From positions 223,461 to 287,460 of the forward strand of contig NZ_BFBX01000016.1 in NCBI RefSeq assembly GCF_003851045.1: a stretch of DNA of 64,000 nucleotides. The letters run 5' to 3'. A program made the position numbers and the translations under genes. The number at the start of each line of letters is the position of its first letter. The stretch's first letter is position 1. This DNA comes from Paenibacillus sp. 598K (GTDB taxonomy: Bacteria > Bacillota > Bacilli > Paenibacillales > Paenibacillaceae). A model generated the notes under the pieces. It searched no databases. It saw only the letters and a list, made by a program, of their open reading frames with translations, and was not told where the DNA came from. Below, one piece after another: positions 17,672 through 25,238 of this stretch.

Positions 17672-17971
17672 GGCGAGCCTCCCAATTCATATCCATCCAG
17701 CGCAGCAGACACGCTATCCAGTAAGTCAATCGTTCTTAATCATACCGAAAAAACAACCCTTTGACAATGTTTGCGGCTGCTGTTCATTAGATTGCCATGA
17801 GTGTGTCCTTTCACTCCAAGTTTGATGCGAGGGCTTTTTTTCAAATTGCTGGAACCTTTTCACAGACGGCCCAATACTATGTCACTATAGGTTGCCGCCT
17901 AGGGTCGGACGATCGGCGATCGGCAGCCTCTAAGCAATCAAGTCCGAAGTGGGGATGGGAGTGACGAATCC
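17672..17971. other. Divergent intergenic region ctaB / cwlJ
   Basis: About 300 bp between diverging genes. The left part holds the ctaB promoter. On the right I looked for a sigma-E-type promoter for cwlJ and saw only a poor candidate (AATACTAT near 17871), so none is claimed. A 53-codon frame starting near 17797 lacks a ribosome site and is not called. Confidence 0.6.
17739..17767 (-). promoter_or_regulatory. Sigma-A-type promoter of ctaB
   Basis: On the minus strand, TTGTCA and TATGAT (each five of six consensus bases) are separated by 17 bp. They lie about 70 bp upstream of the ctaB GTG start. Confidence 0.65.
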
Positions 17972-18394
17972 ATGGCCGTGATCAAGACCAATGAGGCAGA
18001 GATCAAAATGCTGGCGCGGCTCATGCGCGCCGAAGCGGAAGGGGAAGGCGAGCTGGGCATGCTTATGGTAGGCAATGTCGGCGTCAATCGGGTCCTAGGC
18101 AACTGCATCGACTTCCGCAACATCCGCTCCATTCCTCAGATGGTGTTCCAGAATCCCGGCGGCTTTGAAGCGACGCAGAAGGGATACTTTTACCAAAACG
18201 CCCGAGAAAGAGAGATCCGCCTGGCCCGCCGCGTAGTCAACGGCGAGCGGCAGCATCCCGCCTCCAACGCCTTGTGGTTTTTCAGGCCGGCCGGCGATTG
18301 TCCGGCAACCTGGTACGACCAGGCCAATACCGGTCGATTCAAGGCGCATTGCTTTTTTGCGCCGACCTATGATGACTGCCCGGATGTGTACTAG
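17972..18394 (+). CDS. cwlJ: spore cortex-lytic cell wall hydrolase CwlJ
   Basis: A 140-residue Hydrolase_2/SleB-fold enzyme with no signal peptide, as expected for CwlJ, which is assembled on the spore from the mother cell. The putative catalytic Glu lies in the conserved LMRAEAEGEGELGM stretch near the N-terminus. The C-terminal half has the typical ASNALWFFRPAG and GRFKAHCFFAPT elements. In Bacillus CwlJ degrades spore cortex during germination, triggered by Ca-dipicolinate. The immediately following gerQ, whose product CwlJ needs for its placement, strongly supports the call. A GGGAGTGA site precedes the ATG. Confidence 0.92.
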   Translation: MAVIKTNEAEIKMLARLMRAEAEGEGELGMLMVGNVGVNRVLGNCIDFRNIRSIPQMVFQNPGGFEATQKGYFYQNAREREIRLARRVVNGERQHPASNALWFFRPAGDCPATWYDQANTGRFKAHCFFAPTYDDCPDVY

Positions 18395-18424
18395 AAACAA
18401 ACAAATGAAAGCGAGGAATGGAAG

Positions 18425-18937
18425 ATGTCAACACCTTACGGTTACCCCTCCGCCTATGGAAGCTACGGCCAACAAGGCGGATACGGCTACCCGATGCATG
18501 GCGCAATGCCAGGTTCGGCAATGATGCCGGTTAACATGAATGCAGGTGGCATGCCGCCCAATGTGCCGAGCGGCGCCGTCGTCACGCCTAGCGGTGGCAA
18601 TATCGTCACTACGCCGCTCGTCGAGGAGTCCTATGTCGAGAACATCCTGCGGCTGAATCGCGGCAAAATCGCCACGGTCTACATGACCTATGAGAACAAC
18701 CGCGAGTGGAATGCCAAAGTGTTCAAGGGCGTCATCCTCGCTGCCGGACGCGATCACATTATTCTGAGCGATCCGGTGACCGGCATGCGTTTCCTGCTGC
18801 TGACGCTTAATCTCGATTACATTACCTTCGACGAGCCGATCAACTATGAGTATCCGTTCCATGGCACGGTCGTCACGAACAGCACGCCAATCCAGGCCGA
18901 TATGACGTCGACAGGGACTGCCGCAGGATCACGTTAA
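18425..18937 (+). CDS. gerQ: spore coat protein GerQ
   Basis: A 170-residue protein with a low-complexity Gly/Tyr/Pro/Met-rich N-terminal half, including PYGYPSAYGSYGQQGGYGYP. The conserved GerQ domain follows (about 75-150: VEESYVENILRLNRGKIATV, then VFKGVILAAGRDHIILSDP, then LDYITFDEPINYEYPF). In Bacillus GerQ is a coat protein crosslinked by transglutaminase Tgl and is required for CwlJ localisation. It lies 30 bp after cwlJ on the same strand. Its last 9 bp overlap the convergent gene at 18929. Confidence 0.93.
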   Translation: MSTPYGYPSAYGSYGQQGGYGYPMHGAMPGSAMMPVNMNAGGMPPNVPSGAVVTPSGGNIVTTPLVEESYVENILRLNRGKIATVYMTYENNREWNAKVFKGVILAAGRDHIILSDPVTGMRFLLLTLNLDYITFDEPINYEYPFHGTVVTNSTPIQADMTSTGTAAGSR

Positions 18938-19201
18938 GCGGCGAAACGACCAGGCATTGATTTTGCCGCCGGTCCATACCGTCAGCTCTCTCCAGGGCGC
19001 CGCCCCCGCACGGGCAGCGTCCTGGATGCGTTGCGCTTCTTCGGCTGTAGACGCAGGCCACACCTCCACGAACAGGCCGTGCTGATCTGTTCCTTCATAT
19101 AATATAGCTTGCGGATGCGTCTCCGCCAATTGCCTTAGCCAGTCGAGATACTCCTCCCGATGCTTGTCCTCGATGCGATACTCCATCATGCATGCGTACA
19201 T
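18929..19201 (-). CDS. hypothetical protein, small alpha/beta (monooxygenase/Dabb-like size)
   Basis: A 90-residue protein beginning MYACMMEYRIEDKHREEYLDWL. The size and beta-alpha-beta look (a strand, an amphipathic helix, VEVWPASTAEEAQRIQDAARAG) suggest a ferredoxin-like dimer of the antibiotic-monooxygenase/Dabb type. No catalytic motif confirms this and I do not recognise the family. A GAGGGGAA ribosome site precedes the ATG. It overlaps the tail of gerQ by 9 bp in opposite orientation. Confidence 0.6.
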   Translation of the reverse strand: MYACMMEYRIEDKHREEYLDWLRQLAETHPQAILYEGTDQHGLFVEVWPASTAEEAQRIQDAARAGAAPWRELTVWTGGKINAWSFRRLT

Positions 19202-19362
19202 AACGATTCCCCTCTCATAATGTAGGCTCTTTTTGAGGATACTGAACCTAACCCAAGCATCAAGTATACCCCATCCTTTGCATTGCAGATAGGATCTTTA
19301 TCACTTTAAAGGTTGTTCAATAAGCCCGCTTTTGATCACGAACTATTGAGGAGGCTTGTCTT

Positions 19363-20352
19363 ATGGATAGCGGTACGCATCTAGTCATGGGACTGGGGCT
19401 GGCCGGACTGGCCTGCGTCGATCCCGTCATCGGCTCGAACACAACCTTTTTTACAGCAGCGCTGATCGGCACGATCATCGGCTCGTCGGCGCCAGACCTC
19501 GATACGCTGCTGCGGCTCAAAAGCAATGCGGCCTATATTCGCAACCATCGCGGATCGTCGCACTCGCTGCCAGCGATCCTGCTCTGGACCGTACTGATTA
19601 CGGGTGCGCTGCAGATCGGTTACCGGGGGACGCTGCCCTGGCTGCATATCGGAGGCTGGGTACTGCTCGCCGTTGCGCTGCATGTCCTCACCGACCTGCT
19701 CAACACTTACGGGACGCAAGCGCTCTGGCCATTCTCGAAGCGGTGGATCTCCTGGAACATCCTGCCGATCTTCGATTCGGTTATCTTCACTACGCATTTG
19801 CTGGCGATCCTGCTCTGGGCGCTGGGCGGCGTCGATCCGGCCGTCGTCTTCCCCATCCTGTATTTGTTCCTTGCCGTCTATACGCTCTGGCGCAGCTGGC
19901 TGCACCGCACGACCTGGACGAGACTGCTGCGATTGGACGGCGGGCTGCAGGAGGACGTCGCCACCTACCATCTCATCCCGACCCTCTCGATTTACGACTG
20001 GCATGTCCTGAAGGAGATGCGCGACAGCAGCTACCATGTGGGCACGCTGAAGCACGGACGACTGGAGTGGCTCGATCATGTCGCCTGCTCCGACCATCCG
20101 GCGGTCGCGCAGTCCAAGAGCGATCCGTCGATCGCCGCCTTTTTGTCCTTTACCTCCTTTGCCTGTGCCGAGGCGATCGAGCATGACTGGGGTATCGAGG
20201 TGCGCTGGTCCGATATTCGCTACCGTCATCGCAAGCAGTATCCTTTCGTAGCGGTGCTGCTCATGGATCATCAGAGCCATACGCTGGGTTCCTTTGTCGG
20301 GTGGCTCAGCGACGACCGTCTTCAGAAGCGGCTTCAGATGAATACCTATTGA
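19363..20352 (+). CDS. membrane-bound metal-dependent hydrolase (YfhP/YdjM-like)
   Basis: A 329-residue protein. The N-terminal 175 residues carry several membrane helices with His/Asp motifs typical of the YdjM/LexA-regulated hydrolase family: MDSGTHLVMG, SSAPDLDTLLR, NHRGSSHSLPA, LHVLTDLLNTYGTQ, matching the HxxxG/D...HRxxSH/HxxxD pattern of putative metal ligands. The C-terminal half is soluble. B. subtilis YfhP is the nearest relative I recall. Its function is unclear. GAGGAGG precedes the ATG. A strong terminator follows. Confidence 0.8.
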   Translation: MDSGTHLVMGLGLAGLACVDPVIGSNTTFFTAALIGTIIGSSAPDLDTLLRLKSNAAYIRNHRGSSHSLPAILLWTVLITGALQIGYRGTLPWLHIGGWVLLAVALHVLTDLLNTYGTQALWPFSKRWISWNILPIFDSVIFTTHLLAILLWALGGVDPAVVFPILYLFLAVYTLWRSWLHRTTWTRLLRLDGGLQEDVATYHLIPTLSIYDWHVLKEMRDSSYHVGTLKHGRLEWLDHVACSDHPAVAQSKSDPSIAAFLSFTSFACAEAIEHDWGIEVRWSDIRYRHRKQYPFVAVLLMDHQSHTLGSFVGWLSDDRLQKRLQMNTY

Positions 20353-20360
20353 CGGAATCA

Positions 20361-20396
20361 CAGCCCTTCCTGCACAATGAGGAAGGGCTGTTTTTT
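20361..20396 (+). terminator. Terminator of the YfhP-like gene
   Basis: Stem AGCCCTTCCT/AGGAAGGGCT, an eight-base loop and six T residues, starting 8 bp past the stop codon. Confidence 0.93.
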
Positions 20397-20413
20397 GTGA
20401 GGCAAAGAATAAT

Positions 20414-20443
20414 AAAAAACTCCGCCCTCATTCGAGGGCGGAG
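20414..20443 (-). terminator. Terminator of the minus-strand SASP gene
   Basis: On the minus strand, the stem CTCCGCCCTC/GAGGGCGGAG with a 4-base loop is followed by TTTTTT. It begins 12 bp past the SASP stop. Confidence 0.93.
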
Positions 20444-20455
20444 CGGTTCTGGCGA

Positions 20456-20677
20456 TTAACGGGATTGACCAGCCAGTTGTTGTTCAGCGATTTGGACAAG
20501 CTTTCTGGTGATGTAACCGCCCAGAGAACCTGCGTCGCGAGTTGCGACGTTGCCATAGTAGCCGTCTGCAGGAATTTGGATGCCCAGCTCTTGAGCTGCT
20601 TCCAATTTCATTTGTTGCAGCGCTTGAGTTGCTTGCGGTACTACCAGAGTGTTACTGTTACGGGATTGTCCTGCCAT
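20456..20677 (-). CDS. alpha/beta-type small acid-soluble spore protein
   Basis: A 73-residue DNA-binding protein that coats and protects spore DNA. It has the two conserved SASP segments: KLEAAQELGI, the region where GPR protease normally cuts, and DGYYGNVATRDAGSLGGYITRKLVQ, read here in two parts. The start is the ATG with AAAGGAG eight bases upstream. Fourteen upstream in-frame codons overlap the promoter side and are not used. A sigma-G-type promoter lies 46 bp before the ATG. Confidence 0.96.
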   Translation of the reverse strand: MAGQSRNSNTLVVPQATQALQQMKLEAAQELGIQIPADGYYGNVATRDAGSLGGYITRKLVQIAEQQLAGQSR

Positions 20678-20722
20678 AGTAATTCTCCTTTCATCCTCTG
20701 CAAATGTTTGTTGGTGCAAGCT

Positions 20723-20751
20723 TAGTATGCGCGGGATGTTGAAGAATATGC
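20723..20751 (-). promoter_or_regulatory. Sigma-G-type promoter of the SASP gene
   Basis: On the minus strand, -35 GCATA and -10 CATACTA are separated by 17 bp. This fits the forespore sigma-G pattern (about GHATR-N17-18-CATWHTA). The same two hexamers with the same spacing occur before the second SASP gene at 25188. Confidence 0.85.
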
Positions 20752-20820
20752 TTGAAGCTAAAAAATATTTTTTTCGTCATTACTAAAGACCTGAATCCCC
20801 GGTCGGAAAGGAGCCGCTCA

Positions 20821-20997
20821 TTGTCCAAGCCACTTTCTCTCTTCTATGCTGTCGTAGCGGTAGCTTTTATGTTCGCGACAGCGATCGCGATTAGCCATAA
20901 CGGCTGGCTGGCCGTCTCGCTCGCCCTGCTGACCCTCGTCTGGATCGGTTCAGGCTTTATCGTACGCGCTCGCCTGCGCCGACGCAGCCAGCAATAG
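20821..20997 (+). CDS. small membrane protein (DUF5325-like)
   Basis: A 58-residue protein with two hydrophobic segments (LFYAVVAVAFMFATAIAI and WLAVSLALLTLVWIGSGFIV) and a basic tail. I choose the TTG start at 20821, preceded by AAAGGAG with 7-base spacing. An upstream ATG at 20752 has no site and would add a polar extension overlapping the SASP promoter. It resembles the DUF5325 proteins of Bacillales as I remember them. Function is unknown. Confidence 0.65.
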   Translation: MSKPLSLFYAVVAVAFMFATAIAISHNGWLAVSLALLTLVWIGSGFIVRARLRRRSQQ

Positions 20998-21008
20998 CCG
21001 ACTGGGGG

Positions 21009-21995
21009 TTAGTTCGGGAGTACGAAGCCCATCCGTTCCTTGACGTCCCGGAGCGTCTGATTGGCGATTATGGCTGCCTCCTCTGCGCCTTGTCTGAGGA
21101 TCGAGGCGAGCTCGCCCGAGCTGCGGATCTCGCGGTATCTTGCCTGGAGCGGCTCCAGCAGCGCGACGACATGCTCGGCGAGATTTTTTTTGAAGGCGCC
21201 GTAGCCCTGCCCCTCATATTCGGCCTCGACCTGCTCGACCGTCATACCGGCGCAGTGCGCGTAGATGCCCATCAGGTTGCTGATCTCCGGCTTCTGGGCC
21301 GGGTCGTACTTCACTTCCCGGCCGGAATCGGTTGTCGCCCGGCTCAGCTTTTTGCGGATCACATCGGGAGTGTCCAGCAGAGCGATGTAGCTGCCCGGAT
21401 TTGGGTTGCTTTTGCTCATTTTTTTGCTGGCATCGTCTAGCGACATGACCCGTGCGCCGACCTTCGGCATGTAAGGCTCCGGCACCTGGAAGTACTCGCC
21501 ATACTTGGCATTGAAGCGTTGTGCGAGATTGCGCGTCAGTTCGAGATGCTGCTTTTGATCGTCGCCTACCGGCACCAGATCGGCGTTATAGAGCATGATG
21601 TCCGCCGCCATCAGCGACGGGTAGACGAACAGCCCGGCGCCTACCGATTCCTTGCCCTCCGATTTGTCCTTGAATTGCGTCATCCGCTCCAGCTCGCCCA
21701 TATAGGAGAGCGTCGTGAACAACCAGCCCAGCTCGGCATGCGCAGGCACATGCGATTGCAGGAATATGCTTGACTTTGTCGGATCGATGCCTGAGGCCAG
21801 GAACAAGGCCGCGACCGCCTCCGTCTGCTCGCGCAGCGCCTCCGGCTCCTGCGGCACGGTTACGGCATGCAGGTCTACGACCATAAAAAAGCATTGATGA
21901 CTTTCTTGCAGCTTCACGAAATTCTGAATCGCGCCGATGTAATTGCCCAGCGTCAGCTGACCGCTTGGCTGAATACCCGATAATACTCGCTTCAT
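21009..21995 (-). CDS. trpS: tryptophanyl-tRNA synthetase
   Basis: A 328-residue class I aminoacyl-tRNA synthetase charging tRNA-Trp, close to the family's usual length of about 330. The HIGH-equivalent region is SGIQPSGQLTLGNYIGAIQ at the N-terminus, and the KMSKS loop is KKMSKSN near residue 195. AMDH-type and C-terminal helical segments are present. The start is the ATG after GAGGAGGGG. Upstream in-frame codons lie inside the T-box leader RNA. Expression should be induced by uncharged tRNA-Trp through that leader. Confidence 0.97.
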   Translation of the reverse strand: MKRVLSGIQPSGQLTLGNYIGAIQNFVKLQESHQCFFMVVDLHAVTVPQEPEALREQTEAVAALFLASGIDPTKSSIFLQSHVPAHAELGWLFTTLSYMGELERMTQFKDKSEGKESVGAGLFVYPSLMAADIMLYNADLVPVGDDQKQHLELTRNLAQRFNAKYGEYFQVPEPYMPKVGARVMSLDDASKKMSKSNPNPGSYIALLDTPDVIRKKLSRATTDSGREVKYDPAQKPEISNLMGIYAHCAGMTVEQVEAEYEGQGYGAFKKNLAEHVVALLEPLQARYREIRSSGELASILRQGAEEAAIIANQTLRDVKERMGFVLPN

Positions 21996-22042
21996 CGTTA
22001 TACCCCTCCTCTTAATTGACCCCCAACAGGTCCCTGAAACGA

Positions 22043-22305
22043 CAAAAAGCCCTCGCCGCAAAGGGACGAGAGACCGTGGTGCCACCCTAATTCGCTCCTC
22101 GCTTCCCGGGATAGGAAAGAGAAAAGCCTCCATGTCCTCTAACGCAGGACCAAACGTAACCCCCTACTCAGCTTTCCGTATTCAATCCGGCGCAGCCTTC
22201 AGGCATTCGACTCGGGGATCCATTCCGCAACGCCGCTGCTCCGGTTTGCACCAACCACCGGTTCTCTGGGCCAGCCTGCCGCGCGTACTACTTCCCGTCT
22301 TTGTC
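22043..22305 (-). ncRNA. T-box riboswitch leader of trpS (Trp specifier)
   Basis: The minus strand carries the T-box signature AGGGTGGCACCACGGT (22073-22088), which pairs with the acceptor end of uncharged tRNA. A terminator hairpin with a TTTTT run (22043-22070) lies directly downstream, overlapping the antiterminator. Stem I lies upstream, with AGAGAACCGGTGGTTGGTG and an ACCGG partner. In its 3' side, GGAATGGATCCCCGAG puts the Trp codon TGG (22220-22222) in the expected specifier position. The 5' end is set near the promoter start by inference. Confidence 0.93.
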
Positions 22306-22315
22306 ATTACAGACG

Positions 22316-22343
22316 ATTATACGGCTCCTACGCGTTTTGTCAA
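22316..22343 (-). promoter_or_regulatory. Sigma-A promoter of the T-box-trpS transcript
   Basis: On the minus strand, perfect TTGACA and perfect TATAAT are 16 bp apart, immediately upstream of the T-box stem I. Confidence 0.88.
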
Positions 22344-22379
22344 GCACATTTATAGCTGGACTACCCTTGGAAAAACAGG

Positions 22380-22408
22380 TGTCAATCGAACTAGTCCTGT
22401 GCTATAAT
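22380..22408 (+). promoter_or_regulatory. Extended -10 promoter of the zinc-ribbon protein gene
   Basis: TGCTATAAT (an extended -10) lies 17 bp after a weak -35, TGTCAA. The -10 is flanked by two copies of TAGTCC (22392-22397, 22410-22415) and two of GAACTA (22388-22393, 22419-22424), which could be an operator. It diverges from the trpS promoter about 37 bp away. Confidence 0.55.
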
Positions 22409-22452
22409 TAGTCCAATAGAACTATACGGATATGTGACAGGGGGCATGGCGC

Positions 22453-22857
22453 ATGTTGGCCGAACTGAAGGTTGCTTATTGTTCCGAATGTGGTCAGATC
22501 TACCAAAAAAATCTGCGCGGCCTCTGTCAACGCTGTGCGCTGGAGTCGGATGAGCAGCTCCTGGCTGTCGATCGGTATATGGCTTATCACCCATCCGCCG
22601 ACACGGACAAGGTAGCTACGGAGGTCGGCATTGCCCCTTCTCGCATCCGGGGATGGCTGCGGCAGGGCAAGCTGCGTAATGACAGCTATCCCAACCTGTG
22701 CGATACGTGCGACCTCTGTCAGGAGCCGATCCGTAGCGGCAAGCTGTGCCATAGCTGTTCCACCCGGATCCAGACGGATATCTATCGCATGCTCAGTCAG
22801 GAGCAACAGGAGCGCGAACGGACGCGTACCGCCGTCAGCTACCGCATCCGCGCTTAG
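22453..22857 (+). CDS. zinc-ribbon/HTH protein resembling flagellar-operon protein YvyF (TIGR03826)
   Basis: A 134-residue cytosolic protein with three parts. The N-terminal ribbon has two CxxC pairs (CSECGQIYQK and LCQRC, residues 10-28). The middle segment looks like a helix-turn-helix (VATEVGIAPSRIRGWLRQGKL, about 55-76, read as two pieces). A second ribbon has CDTCDLCQEPI and LCHSC (about 85-108). This order matches YvyF/TIGR03826 proteins, usually encoded in the late flagellar flgM-flgK cluster. No flagellar gene is adjacent here. A GGGGG site precedes the ATG. DNA or RNA binding is inferred. Confidence 0.6.
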   Translation: MLAELKVAYCSECGQIYQKNLRGLCQRCALESDEQLLAVDRYMAYHPSADTDKVATEVGIAPSRIRGWLRQGKLRNDSYPNLCDTCDLCQEPIRSGKLCHSCSTRIQTDIYRMLSQEQQERERTRTAVSYRIRA

Positions 22858-22937
22858 AGGTTTATTGTATGCGCCTGAGCGATCCGTCGCTTGCGCCTTA
22901 GCAATTCGGCGATTTTTCTTGCTTGCTACCAACAGAC

Positions 22938-22971
22938 AACGGCCCAGATTATGACCTGGAGCCGTTTTTTT
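22938..22971 (+). terminator. Terminator after the zinc-ribbon protein gene
   Basis: Imperfect stem ACGGC-CCAG/CTGG-AGCCGT with a loop and TTTTTTT, about 80 bp past the stop codon. Confidence 0.8.
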
Positions 22972-23021
22972 GCGTCAACTCGTCTTCTCCTCGGCTTCAT
23001 TTTCATATCAAGGTTGTCCTA

Positions 23022-23070
23022 TAGACGGGTATTAACGCATAAGCTATACTATTATTCGTAATGTTTACTA
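23022..23070 (+). promoter_or_regulatory. Promoter with Zur-like box upstream of the permease pair
   Basis: -35 TAGACG and -10 TATACT are 17 bp apart (23022-23050). Immediately downstream, TCGTAAT-G-TTTACTA (23056-23070) resembles the Zur half-site pair TCGTAAT-N-ATTACGA, with one perfect half and five of seven in the other. Zinc control is inferred, helped by the His-rich loop in the encoded permease. Confidence 0.45.
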
Positions 23071-23090
23071 GGAAAAGAGGCGGAATTATT

Positions 23091-24188
23091 GTGACCACGT
23101 TGCTGCTACGCGTTCTACCCCCGCTGCTTACTCTCGGTTGTCTCGGATTGGCCGCCATGGTGTTCACGGGCACCAGCTTTTCAGAGCTGGCAGCCTGGCA
23201 GCCCGACACCACGCATTTGCAAGCCTTCAAGATAATGTTCATCAGCCTCATTCTGGAGGCCTTCCCATTTATCCTGCTCGGTGTGCTCTTCTCCTCGCTG
23301 CTGCAGGTATTCGTCTCCGACGAGATGATCCGCCGCCTGACGCCGCGTCACGCGATCGGCGGCGTTCTGTTCGGCAGCCTGCTTGGCATCTTGTTCCCGC
23401 TCTGCGAGTGCGGCATGATTCCGGTCGTCCGCCGGCTGATCCGCAAGGGCATGCCCGCTTATATCGGCATCGTCTTTATTCTTGCCGGTCCGATCCTCAA
23501 TCCGATCGTCTACACCGCTACATTCACCGCCTTCCGCTCCCGCCCCGAGATTGCCTATGCGCGGATGGGCTTGGCTTTTGCCGTGACGGTGACGATCGGG
23601 CTGCTGCTCTACCGGTTCATGAAGACGAGCCCGCTCCGCGAATCCGCATCCGGCGGCTCCGGCGTACCGGTGGCAGCGCTGACCCTGCATGCCGGACATC
23701 ATGCGCATGCTCACGGACACGATCATGATCATCACGGGCATCATCATGGACATAATCATGAAAGTGCGGGCGGCAGTCGTTCCCGATTCAGTTCGACGCT
23801 GGCTCATGCTTCAGACGAATTTTTTGAGATGGGCAAGTATCTGATCTTCGGGGCATTGCTCACGGCGCTCATCCAGACCGGCCTCTCGCGCGAGGTGCTG
23901 ACCGGCATCGGTGAGCATCCCTGGTTCGGCCACATTTTCATGATGGGCTTTGCCTTCATTTTATCGATCTGCTCGACATCGGATGCCTTCGTAGCGGCTT
24001 CGTTCGCCGGCTCCTTTGGCGGCGGCTCGCTGTTGGCCTTCCTCGTCTTCGGACCGATGATCGACCTCAAGAACACGCTGATGCTGCTCTCTGTCTTCAA
24101 GACGAAGGTGGTGCTCTGGCTGATCGCCTTGACCTTCGTGCTGGTGCTGGCCGGCTCGATCCTGACCGAACGTTTATTTCTGAACTAG
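23091..24188 (+). CDS. permease (UPF0718/YcgR-like, COG0701) with His-rich loop
   Basis: A 365-residue membrane protein with about eight helices in two halves. The first half has LFPLCECGMIPVVRRLIRKG, with the conserved Cys-Glu-Cys-Gly motif of the family. The second half has an equivalent SICSTSDAFVAASFAGSFG. Between them (about residues 210-240) lies a loop of repeated His with Asp/Gly (HHAHAHGHDHDHHGHHHGH), a probable metal-binding stretch. I choose GTG at 23091 because GAGGCGG lies just before it. An ATG 10 codons upstream has no site and falls on the Zur-like box. The TIGR03943 partner follows 23 bp later. Substrate is unknown. Confidence 0.85.
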   Translation: MTTLLLRVLPPLLTLGCLGLAAMVFTGTSFSELAAWQPDTTHLQAFKIMFISLILEAFPFILLGVLFSSLLQVFVSDEMIRRLTPRHAIGGVLFGSLLGILFPLCECGMIPVVRRLIRKGMPAYIGIVFILAGPILNPIVYTATFTAFRSRPEIAYARMGLAFAVTVTIGLLLYRFMKTSPLRESASGGSGVPVAALTLHAGHHAHAHGHDHDHHGHHHGHNHESAGGSRSRFSSTLAHASDEFFEMGKYLIFGALLTALIQTGLSREVLTGIGEHPWFGHIFMMGFAFILSICSTSDAFVAASFAGSFGGGSLLAFLVFGPMIDLKNTLMLLSVFKTKVVLWLIALTFVLVLAGSILTERLFLN

Positions 24189-24211
24189 GCTACTGATAGG
24201 AGGAATATTGG

Positions 24212-25147
24212 ATGAACCGTGTGACTGTAGACCGACGATTGCTAGCGCATCAGCTGCTGCGGGCCGCGATCCTGGCAGGCTTCGCCTTCCTCATCGTCCA
24301 GCTCGACCGGAGCGGCAATCTGACCTTGTACATCGCTCCTCGCATGAGCATCTACGTCAAGCTGTCGGCGCTTGGCCTGTATGCCACGGCTGTGTATCAG
24401 CTCTACGCAGCGCTCCAGACCTGGATCGGACGCCGCGCCTCCGATTGCGGCTGCGACCATGCCCCCTCGCCCTCGCTGATCAAGAACATGCTCATCTACG
24501 GGCTCTTCCTCTTGCCGTTGCTGCTCGGCTTCCTGCTACCGGATACGCTGATGGGCAGCACGCTGGCTGCCAAGAAGGGGATGAGCCTAGGCGGGTCGGA
24601 GAGCATCAGCCGTCAGGTCCCTGCCCCGCAGCAGCCTGTTACACCGCCGCCTGCTGCCGAGAAGCCGTCGACCGAGCCCGCAGCCCCGTTGGATCCGCTG
24701 GATGCGATGTTCCCGGCGGACATCTATACCGAATCGTATGCGCGTCACGCCAAAAAGCTTTATGGTCAGGAGCTGATCGAGGTACCCGAAAAGCAGTTTA
24801 TCGAGACATTGACGACGCTGGACTTGTACCGGGAGCATTATGTAGGCAAGACCATACGGATCAGCGGCTTCGTCTATCGGGACGGCGCGACGCCGGAGGG
24901 TCAGTTCGTCGTCAGCCGCTTTGCGATGAATTGCTGCTCCGCCGATTCGATGCCTTACGGACTGATGATCCGTTCTGACGAAGCCGCCAAGTATGCCAAC
25001 GACAGCTGGCTTGAAGTGACCGGCACCCTTGGTCTGACGCATCACGGCGACCAAGAGATCATGATCCTGCAAGCGACCGGCGCTATTCCGATCGAGCCAT
25101 CCGATACGCCTTACGTCTACCCGGACTACGATTTCGGCTTGGATTAA
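24212..25147 (+). CDS. TIGR03943 family putative permease subunit (YcgQ-like)
   Basis: A 311-residue protein. The N-terminal 115 residues contain three or four membrane helices (LYIAPRMSIYVKLSALGLYA is a family landmark) and the short cysteine motif DCGCDH. A Pro/Ala linker (about 130-155) follows. A C-terminal OB-like extracytoplasmic domain has YVGKTIRISGFVYRDG and FAMNCCSADSMPYG, with a conserved Cys-Cys pair. TIGR03943 genes are almost always next to the COG0701 permease, as here. The pair presumably forms one membrane complex. GGAGGAA precedes the ATG. Confidence 0.87.
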   Translation: MNRVTVDRRLLAHQLLRAAILAGFAFLIVQLDRSGNLTLYIAPRMSIYVKLSALGLYATAVYQLYAALQTWIGRRASDCGCDHAPSPSLIKNMLIYGLFLLPLLLGFLLPDTLMGSTLAAKKGMSLGGSESISRQVPAPQQPVTPPPAAEKPSTEPAAPLDPLDAMFPADIYTESYARHAKKLYGQELIEVPEKQFIETLTTLDLYREHYVGKTIRISGFVYRDGATPEGQFVVSRFAMNCCSADSMPYGLMIRSDEAAKYANDSWLEVTGTLGLTHHGDQEIMILQATGAIPIEPSDTPYVYPDYDFGLD

Positions 25148-25187
25148 ATTTCCATCCATTTTCCTCCTCCTATTTACGCAGGTCACC

Positions 25188-25216
25188 GCATATAAATTGT
25201 CGCCGTGACCATACTA
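25188..25216 (+). promoter_or_regulatory. Sigma-G-type promoter of the second SASP gene
   Basis: -35 GCATA, 17-bp spacer, -10 CATACTA. The boxes and spacing are identical to those before the other SASP gene (20723-20751). The ATG follows 22 bp downstream. Confidence 0.87.
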
Positions 25217-25238
25217 AGGGACGAAGGAGGTGACTGAT

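Noticed and set aside
17797-17958. 53-codon frame upstream of cwlJ
   Set aside because: No ribosome binding site and unremarkable composition; it ends just before cwlJ by chance.
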